Below, piece after piece: positions 35,001 to 40,386 of a DNA stretch of 43,248 bases (position 1 is the stretch's first letter; the number at the start of each line of letters is the position of its first letter). Source of the DNA: an uncultured Clostridium sp. (lineage in GTDB: Bacteria; Bacillota; Clostridia; TANB77; CAG-508); NCBI GenBank assembly GCA_900554365.1, contig USGY01000012.1:1-43248 (forward strand), in the 5' to 3' direction. The notes beneath the pieces are model-generated. The model had not been told where the DNA came from. It ran no database searches and worked only from the letters and a program-made list of their open reading frames with translations. Position numbers and translations under genes: made by a program.

Positions 35001-35040
35001 AAAAAGACAATTTATTTGTTACAAGATAAATTGTCTTTTT
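35001..35040. terminator. Bidirectional intrinsic terminator between tatD and htpX
   Basis: AAAAAGACAATTTAT (35001-35015) is exactly complementary to ATAAATTGTCTTTTT (35026-35040) with a 10-nt loop. An A run before and a T run after make it usable in both directions, serving tatD on plus and htpX on minus. Confidence 0.9.
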
Positions 35041-35049
35041 TATTTAATA

Positions 35050-35964
35050 TTATTTAGAAACTTTTAAATTTCTTAAAGCTTCAATTCTGTCTGCTGTACT
35101 TGGGTGAGTAGACCAGATACTTGTTGTTTTTTTCTTTCCTTCTTTAGTATTAGTTCTAAATGGATTTACAATATACATATTAGCAGTTGCACTGTTGGCT
35201 GTTTCTAATTGATTAGGATCACTATCTAATTTTTGTAGAGCAGAAATTAATCCATCAGGGTTACGAGTGATTTCTGCTGCTGTGCTATCTGCTAAAAATT
35301 CTCTTTTTCTTGATAAAGCAAGTTGCATTAAAGAACCAAAAATTGGAGAAAGTATTAAACAAATAAGGCCAATTATCATTAAAAAGCCATTAGCTTTGTT
35401 ATCATTATCTCTATCATTATTTAATCCACCCCAGAACAACATTCTTGAAAACATATCAGAAAGCATTACAATAAATCCTACCATAACAGAAACTACACAA
35501 CTTAATCTTATGTCATAATTTCTAATATGACTCATTTCATGAGCTATAACGCCTTCTAGTTCGTAATAATCTAGTTTCTCTAAAAGACCAGTTGTTACAC
35601 AAATTACTGCATTTTCTGGGTTCCTTCCAGTTGCAAAAGCATTTGGCTGAGCATCATCTACAACATATAATCTAGGTTTACAAGGCAAACCAGATGCAAT
35701 CATTAAAGCATCAAAAATATTTACTAATTTTTGATCTTCTTCTTTAGTTGCGGGTCTAGCTTTGTTTACTGATAAAACTATTTTATCACTATAGTAGTAA
35801 GAGCTCCAGGCAGATGCAATTGATGCAATTAGTGCAATAACAATTGAAAAAGTACCTAATTCTAGTGCATTACAAATATAATAAACAATTAAAGTTATTA
35901 CTAAAATAAAAATTCCTACAATAATACCAGATTCTATTTTGTTTCTTTTTATACTTTCAAACAT
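35050..35964 (-). CDS. htpX: HtpX-type membrane zinc metalloprotease
   Basis: The M48-family protein of about 304 residues has two N-terminal membrane segments (about 13-52) and the zinc-binding motif HEMSH (His142, Glu143, His146). Further hydrophobic segments are near 155-175 and 190-220, and REFLADSTAAEI supplies the likely third ligand. HtpX degrades misfolded membrane proteins in quality control. The frame extends to ATG 35973, but that codon abuts the AAAGG ribosome binding site, whereas ATG 35964 is about 8 nt away. It is downstream of lemA on the same strand, a frequent pairing, with a hairpin between them. Confidence 0.94.
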   Translation of the reverse strand: MFESIKRNKIESGIIVGIFILVITLIVYYICNALELGTFSIVIALIASIASAWSSYYYSDKIVLSVNKARPATKEEDQKLVNIFDALMIASGLPCKPRLYVVDDAQPNAFATGRNPENAVICVTTGLLEKLDYYELEGVIAHEMSHIRNYDIRLSCVVSVMVGFIVMLSDMFSRMLFWGGLNNDRDNDNKANGFLMIIGLICLILSPIFGSLMQLALSRKREFLADSTAAEITRNPDGLISALQKLDSDPNQLETANSATANMYIVNPFRTNTKEGKKKTTSIWSTHPSTADRIEALRNLKVSK

Positions 35965-35989
35965 AGGTATCATCCTTTCTAATAAATAA

Positions 35990-36017
35990 AAAGATTGAGG
36001 CTAAAACCTCAATCTTT
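35990..36017 (-). terminator. Hairpin terminator between lemA and htpX
   Basis: AAAGATTGAGG (35990-36000) pairs perfectly with CCTCAATCTTT (36007-36017), loop 6 nt. On the minus strand it is followed by TTTTTATTT. It would end or attenuate lemA transcripts before htpX, so htpX may be expressed at a reduced level by read-through. Confidence 0.8.
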
Positions 36018-36025
36018 AACCTGTT

Positions 36026-36580
36026 TTATTTGCTAAAATCAACTTTAACATTTTTTCTAGCTTCATCACTTTCGGCATTGAATAAATCACGTGATTTAAA
36101 ATTAAACATGCCAGCAATTATGTTAGATGGGAATACTTCAAGTTTTGTGTTATAAGCTGTTGCTGTATCATTATAAAATTGTCTTGCAAAAGAAATTTTA
36201 TTTTCTGTATTTCTTAATTCTTCAGATAATTCAGAAAAGTTTTGATTTGCTTTTAATTCTGGATAAGATTCTGAAACAGCCATAATTGTTTTTAATGTTG
36301 TAGATAATTCACCATCTAATTTTGCTTTATCGCTAACGCTTTCTGCATTAGCCCATGATGTTCTTAATTGTGCGATTTTTTCAAAAGTTTCTTGTTCATG
36401 TGTCATATATCCTTTTACAGTTTCAACAAAGTTTGGTATTAAATCAAATCTTCTTTGAAGTTGTACATCTATTTGACTCCAAGCATTATCAACTTTTATT
36501 TTTGATTGAACTAAACCGTTATACATTGATATAATTGCAAGAATAATAACTGCTACAATAGCTAAAATAATCCAACCCAT
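36026..36580 (-). CDS. lemA: LemA family protein
   Basis: The 184-residue protein has one N-terminal membrane segment (about 2-21) followed by a long helical domain. The latter has the LemA signature VDNAWSQIDVQLQRRFDLIP and the typical later segment ENKISFARQFYNDTATAYNT. The function of the family is poorly defined; it is often next to htpX, as here, suggesting a shared role in membrane protein quality control. The start is ATG with TAGGAGG 7-8 nt upstream. A minus-strand promoter (36616-36644) precedes it. Confidence 0.94.
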   Translation of the reverse strand: MGWIILAIVAVIILAIISMYNGLVQSKIKVDNAWSQIDVQLQRRFDLIPNFVETVKGYMTHEQETFEKIAQLRTSWANAESVSDKAKLDGELSTTLKTIMAVSESYPELKANQNFSELSEELRNTENKISFARQFYNDTATAYNTKLEVFPSNIIAGMFNFKSRDLFNAESDEARKNVKVDFSK

Positions 36581-36615
36581 TTTTAATTCCTCCTATTCTC
36601 ATAATATATAAAAGT

Positions 36616-36644
36616 ATAATATCATATTCATAAAATTTATACAA
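36616..36644 (-). promoter_or_regulatory. SigA-type promoter of lemA
   Basis: On the minus strand TTGTAT (36644-36639) and TATTAT (36621-36616) are 17 nt apart and about 35 nt upstream of the lemA start codon. Confidence 0.5.
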
Positions 36645-36821
36645 TATAAATATGGCAATTTTATGAAAGAATGGTAAATATTTTTTAAAATAATTGCATA
36701 TAATATAAATATGGAAAATAAATATAAAACAAATGAAAGTACTAATATATATGTAAAAGAAGGAAAAAGTAAAAAAACAGAAAAACACGAAAGCCAAGGG
36801 CAAGTAGGCATTTACTATAAT

Positions 36822-36850
36822 TTGACAAGAAAAATAAAACGTAGTATAAT
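36822..36850 (+). promoter_or_regulatory. Consensus SigA promoter of the G5/SleB-like hydrolase gene
   Basis: TTGACA (36822-36827) and TATAAT (36845-36850), exact consensus hexamers with a 17-nt spacer. The start codon at 36877 is about 26 nt downstream, giving a very short leader. This is the strongest promoter sequence I find in the window. Nothing else is evident in the 36581-36876 gap. Confidence 0.85.
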
Positions 36851-36876
36851 AAATGTGTTGCCAAAAGGAGGTAATT

Positions 36877-37920
36877 ATGAGAAAAGAAGAGAAAGCTTCG
36901 ATTTCAATTATGAAAATTATTTGTGTAGCAATAATTCTTATATTAGCATCTGGAATAGGAGTTATGGCTGTAAATAATGATTTAAAAGACATTAAAATAA
37001 CACTTCAAAATGGATACGAAATGTCAGTTTTGACAGGTAAATCAACTGTAGAAGAAGTACTTGAAGAAAACAACATCGTTTTGGAAGACAATCAAAAGAC
37101 AACACCAGACTTAAAAGATGAAATACAAGCAGGAGAAAATATAAAAATAACAGACAAATCATACAATGAAGTTCAAATATCAAAAATTTCAGAAGAAGGT
37201 GTATCAACATCATTAGATCAATTACTAGAAAACTATTCACCAATTACTGAAAAAATCGTAGTTGAACAAGAAGAAATCCCTTATGAAACAATTACTAAAA
37301 ATACAACAGGAACAGAAAGTGATGTAGATAATAAAGTTCTACAAGAGGGAAAAAATGGAACAAAAGAAATTACTTATAAAATAAAATATCAAAATGATAA
37401 AGAAATTGAAAAAACAGTTTTATCAGAAAAGGTAACACAAGAACCTGTAAATAAAATTGTTCAAGTTACTAAAAAAGTAACAAACAGATCGGCAACAACA
37501 GAAAGAACAGCAACTACAGCAACATCTGAAAAAGCTATAGAAAAAAGATCAGCTAGAGTAGGTGGAAAATGGAGTTATAGTTCTTCAGAATTTGATTTAT
37601 TATGTGCAATTACAGCACAAGAATGTGGATCAAGCTATGATGGTGCATTAGCAGTTATCACGACAGCATGTAATAGAGCTGAAAGTTCTAAATGGGCATC
37701 AAAAGGAAGCGATCCGTTAAGCCAATATAAAGCACAAGGACAATTCTGCTATACAATTGATAACAATTGGAGAAATAAATTAGGTGGAAATTATTCTTCA
37801 TCAGTACGTCAAGCAGTTACAGATGCTTTGAATGGAAAAAGAAATCACAATTATTTATCATTTAGAGCAGCAAACACAGGAAAAGCAGGACAAAAAATTG
37901 GTGGAAATGTATATTTCTAA
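36877..37920 (+). CDS. Cell wall hydrolase with DUF348, G5 and SleB-like (Hydrolase_2) domains
   Basis: The protein of about 347 residues has an N-terminal signal or anchor segment (about 8-32). A DUF348/YabE-like domain follows (about 38-90; ITLQNGYEMSVLTGKSTVEE), then a G5 domain (about 120-200; EEIPYETITKN, VLQEGKNGTKEITYK), a Thr/Ser/Lys-rich linker and a C-terminal SleB-like domain (about 233-347). The latter has LLCAITAQECGSSYDGALAV, with Glu249 in the position of the catalytic glutamate. SleB-type enzymes are lytic transglycosylases of spore cortex or wall. The frame is open from ATG 36853, but AAAGGAGG at 36863-36870 fixes ATG 36877. A hairpin terminator follows. Confidence 0.85.
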   Translation: MRKEEKASISIMKIICVAIILILASGIGVMAVNNDLKDIKITLQNGYEMSVLTGKSTVEEVLEENNIVLEDNQKTTPDLKDEIQAGENIKITDKSYNEVQISKISEEGVSTSLDQLLENYSPITEKIVVEQEEIPYETITKNTTGTESDVDNKVLQEGKNGTKEITYKIKYQNDKEIEKTVLSEKVTQEPVNKIVQVTKKVTNRSATTERTATTATSEKAIEKRSARVGGKWSYSSSEFDLLCAITAQECGSSYDGALAVITTACNRAESSKWASKGSDPLSQYKAQGQFCYTIDNNWRNKLGGNYSSSVRQAVTDALNGKRNHNYLSFRAANTGKAGQKIGGNVYF

Positions 37921-37938
37921 AATAAATATAAAAATCTA

Positions 37939-37972
37939 AAACAGGTTAAACATATGGTTTAACCTGTTTTTG
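37939..37972 (+). terminator. Intrinsic terminator after the SleB-like hydrolase gene
   Basis: AAACAGGTTAAAC (37939-37951) pairs perfectly with GTTTAACCTGTTT (37957-37969), loop 5 nt, followed by a T-rich tail. Confidence 0.9.
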
Positions 37973-37974
37973 TA

Positions 37975-38003
37975 TTGATATTTAAATAAAAATATAGTAA
38001 AAT
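37975..38003 (+). promoter_or_regulatory. SigA-type promoter of the exodeoxyribonuclease-permease pair
   Basis: TTGATA (37975-37980) and TAAAAT (37998-38003) are separated by 17 nt, immediately after the preceding terminator and about 23 nt before the start codon. Confidence 0.6.
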
Positions 38004-38026
38004 AAAAAAGCTAGGAAGTGAAGAAA

Positions 38027-38782
38027 TTGAAATTAATATCATGGAATGTAAATGGAATAAGAGCATGTATAACTAAAGGCTTTAAGAATTTTTTTAATGA
38101 AATAGATGCAGATATATTTTGCATACAAGAAACAAAGTGTCAAACTGGTCAAGTAGATTTAGAATTTGATGGATATAAAAGTTATTGGAATAGTGCTGAA
38201 AAGAAAGGATATTCTGGAACAGCAATTTTTACAAAAAAAGAGCCGATTTCAGTAAGCTATGGAATAGGAATAGAAGAACACGATAAAGAAGGTCGTGTTA
38301 TAACATTAGAATTTGAAAAGTTTTATATGGTAAATATTTATACTCCAAATTCAAAAAGAGAGCTAGAAAGATTAGAATATAGACAAATATGGGAAGACGA
38401 AATTCGTAAGTATTTATTAAAATTAAATCAAAAAAAGCCAGTCATAATGTGTGGAGATTTAAATGTAGCACATGAAGAAATAGATTTAAAAAATCCTAAA
38501 AGCAATACAAGAAATGCAGGATTTACAATAGAAGAGAGAAATAAAATGACAGAACTATTAAATGCAGGTTTTACAGACACATTTAGATATTTATATCCAG
38601 ATAAAGAAGAAGCATATAGTTGGTGGTCATATATGAGAAAATCTAGAGAAAAAAATGTTGGATGGAGAATAGACTATTTTATAGTTTCAAAATCAATAAA
38701 AAATAAAATAAAAGAAGCAACAATATATTCAAAAATAATGGGAAGTGACCATTGCCCTGTTGGTCTTGAAATAAATTTATAG
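38027..38782 (+). CDS. xth: Exodeoxyribonuclease III / AP endonuclease (ExoA-Xth type)
   Basis: The protein of about 251 residues has all motifs of the Xth/ExoA group: KLISWNVNGIRAC with Asn7, CIQETKCQ with Glu35, GDLNVAHEEIDL, RIDYFIVS, and the terminal GSDHCPVGLEI with the catalytic Asp-His pair. It cleaves DNA at abasic sites in base excision repair and removes 3' blocks. The frame is open from GTG 38018, but the ribosome binding site TAGGAAG lies only 1-2 nt before it. TTG 38027 gives the standard MKLISWNVNG start and is preferred. The AI-2E permease gene follows after 21 nt. Confidence 0.95.
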   Translation: MKLISWNVNGIRACITKGFKNFFNEIDADIFCIQETKCQTGQVDLEFDGYKSYWNSAEKKGYSGTAIFTKKEPISVSYGIGIEEHDKEGRVITLEFEKFYMVNIYTPNSKRELERLEYRQIWEDEIRKYLLKLNQKKPVIMCGDLNVAHEEIDLKNPKSNTRNAGFTIEERNKMTELLNAGFTDTFRYLYPDKEEAYSWWSYMRKSREKNVGWRIDYFIVSKSIKNKIKEATIYSKIMGSDHCPVGLEINL

Positions 38783-38803
38783 ATAAATGGAAAGGAATAA
38801 TTT

Positions 38804-39949
38804 ATGGAAGAATTAAAAAATCATAGTAAAAAATGGATTTATTGGTTCCTACTTGGAGTCGCACTAATTGTAGTATACAAAGCATTAGATAATTTTACAA
38901 ATGTATCTGAGGTAATAGGAGAATTTTTTAATGTTATAGCTCCATTTTTAGTTGGAGTATTTATAGCATATTTATTATATGTACCCTGCCAAAAGTTTGA
39001 AAATATATTTTTGAAATCTAAGAGCAAATTTATAAAACGAAAGGCACGTACTCTTAGTATAGCAACAGTATATTTGATAGCTTTAGTAATACTTATAATA
39101 TTAATAAATGTTATTTTACCGGTTGTATGGGAAAGCGTAATTGATTTTATAAATAATATCCAAAATTATTATACAATGGCAATAGATAGATATAATAGTT
39201 TGCCAGATAGCTCATTTTTAAAAAGTGATGTTGTAAATGAGGCAATAGCAAATGTTCAACATATAGATATTAAACAATATTTTCAATTTGATACAATAGT
39301 AAGCTATGCAATGAAAGCCGTTAATGCGGTAACAGGAATTGTAAATATATTTGTTGCATTAATAGTTTCTGTATATGTATTATCAGAAAGAACAAAAATT
39401 TTAAGATTTTTCAAAAGATTAGCAGAAGCAATATTTAAAGAAAATACATATAAAAATATTGACAAATATTATAATCATTCAAATGAAATATTCTTTAAAT
39501 TCATAGCAAGTCAATTTATGGATGCAATAATTGTAGGCATTTTAGTAACTATTGCCATGTCAATAATGGGAATAAAATATGCACCATTATTAGGATTCTT
39601 TATAGGATTATTTAATATAATTCCATATGTAGGTGCAATTATTGCAGTATCAGTTTCTGCATTAATTACATTAATAACAGGAGGACTTACACAAGCAATA
39701 TGGATGCTTATAGTAGTAGTAATTTTACAACAAATTGATGCTAACATTATTAATCCTAAAATAGTTGGACAATCATTAGAGGTTAGTCCATTACTAGTAC
39801 TTCTAGCTGTAACAGTAGGTGGAGCATATTTTGGAATGTTAGGAATATTTTTAGCTGTACCAGTAGCTGCAATAATAAAAATAATTGCAGAAGATTATGT
39901 GAATTATAAATTAGCTGAAAAACAATTACAAAAAAATAAAGAGCAATAA
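38804..39949 (+). CDS. AI-2E family transporter
   Basis: The 381-residue membrane protein has about seven to eight predicted membrane segments and the family layout: N-terminal segments (about 13-60), a helical extramembrane part (about 120-165) and a C-terminal core. The core has LGFFIGLFNIIPYVGAII and the late signature QQIDANIINPKIVGQSL followed by GMLGIFLAVPVAA. The family (PerM/TqsA/YdiK) includes autoinducer-2 exporters and Na+/H+ antiporters, so the substrate is open. The start is ATG with GGAAAGGAA upstream. It is probably co-transcribed with xth and ends at a hairpin. Confidence 0.9.
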   Translation: MEELKNHSKKWIYWFLLGVALIVVYKALDNFTNVSEVIGEFFNVIAPFLVGVFIAYLLYVPCQKFENIFLKSKSKFIKRKARTLSIATVYLIALVILIILINVILPVVWESVIDFINNIQNYYTMAIDRYNSLPDSSFLKSDVVNEAIANVQHIDIKQYFQFDTIVSYAMKAVNAVTGIVNIFVALIVSVYVLSERTKILRFFKRLAEAIFKENTYKNIDKYYNHSNEIFFKFIASQFMDAIIVGILVTIAMSIMGIKYAPLLGFFIGLFNIIPYVGAIIAVSVSALITLITGGLTQAIWMLIVVVILQQIDANIINPKIVGQSLEVSPLLVLLAVTVGGAYFGMLGIFLAVPVAAIIKIIAEDYVNYKLAEKQLQKNKEQ

Positions 39950-39971
39950 AATTTAAGAGATATTATTTTAG

Positions 39972-40005
39972 AAAGTGTATAAATAAAATTTATACACTTT
40001 TTTCT
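39972..40005 (+). terminator. Intrinsic terminator after the AI-2E transporter gene
   Basis: AAAGTGTATAAAT (39972-39984) pairs perfectly with ATTTATACACTTT (39988-40000), loop 3 nt, followed by TTTCTTTTTTT. It isolates rpoB transcription from upstream genes. Confidence 0.9.
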
Positions 40006-40061
40006 TTTTTTACGTAAGAGTATTTTTTTTAAAACTTATTTATAAAAAATGATTTCAACCC

Positions 40062-40090
40062 TTGACCTTAATCCTAAACTATGGTAAAAT
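40062..40090 (+). promoter_or_regulatory. Extended -10 promoter of rpoB
   Basis: TTGACC (40062-40067) and TAAAAT (40085-40090), spacer 17 nt, with TGG directly before the -10 box forming an extended -10 element. Predicted transcription start is near 40097, leaving a leader of about 290 nt. Confidence 0.65.
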
Positions 40091-40096
40091 ATTGTA

Positions 40097-40386
40097 TAGA
40101 TTATAAACATGGATTTTTGTGCCCAAAAGAAGTGAAAAAGGGTGATTTTTTTATTGCTTTATTATTAGTAAATAGGTACATTTTTTAAGAATAAAATCCA
40201 TCAATAAAATTTTTATTCAAAAGCTTAAAATTAAGAGAAGAGGAATTAAAGTCAACATGCCCTAAATATTTAAATTTGTAATAAGCAGACAGGTTTTAAT
40301 TTTAGACAAGCAAGTTGCATTTTAAGAAGGACTTCTTTTAAAAAGATAAATTATTTCTGCTTAAATATTTTTATGAGGTGATTTTT
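40097..40386 (+). promoter_or_regulatory. Long, potentially structured 5' leader of rpoB
   Basis: This gene-free stretch lies between the promoter and rpoB. ATGGATTTT (40109-40117) is complementary to AAAATCCAT (40193-40201). TAAGCAGA (40282-40289) is complementary to TCTGCTTA (40356-40363), and flanking AAATATTT copies (40264-40271 and 40363-40370) could extend that stem across a bulge. A small hairpin, AAGAA/TTCTT around GGAC, lies inside (40324-40337). No ORF of useful length with a ribosome binding site is present. Pairing was checked by eye only. Confidence 0.5.

Noticed and set aside
36711..36977. 88-codon plus-strand ORF before the SleB-like hydrolase
   Set aside because: It has no ribosome binding site, spans the consensus promoter at 36822-36850 and overlaps the start of the real gene in another frame; its translation looks like random AT-rich sequence.
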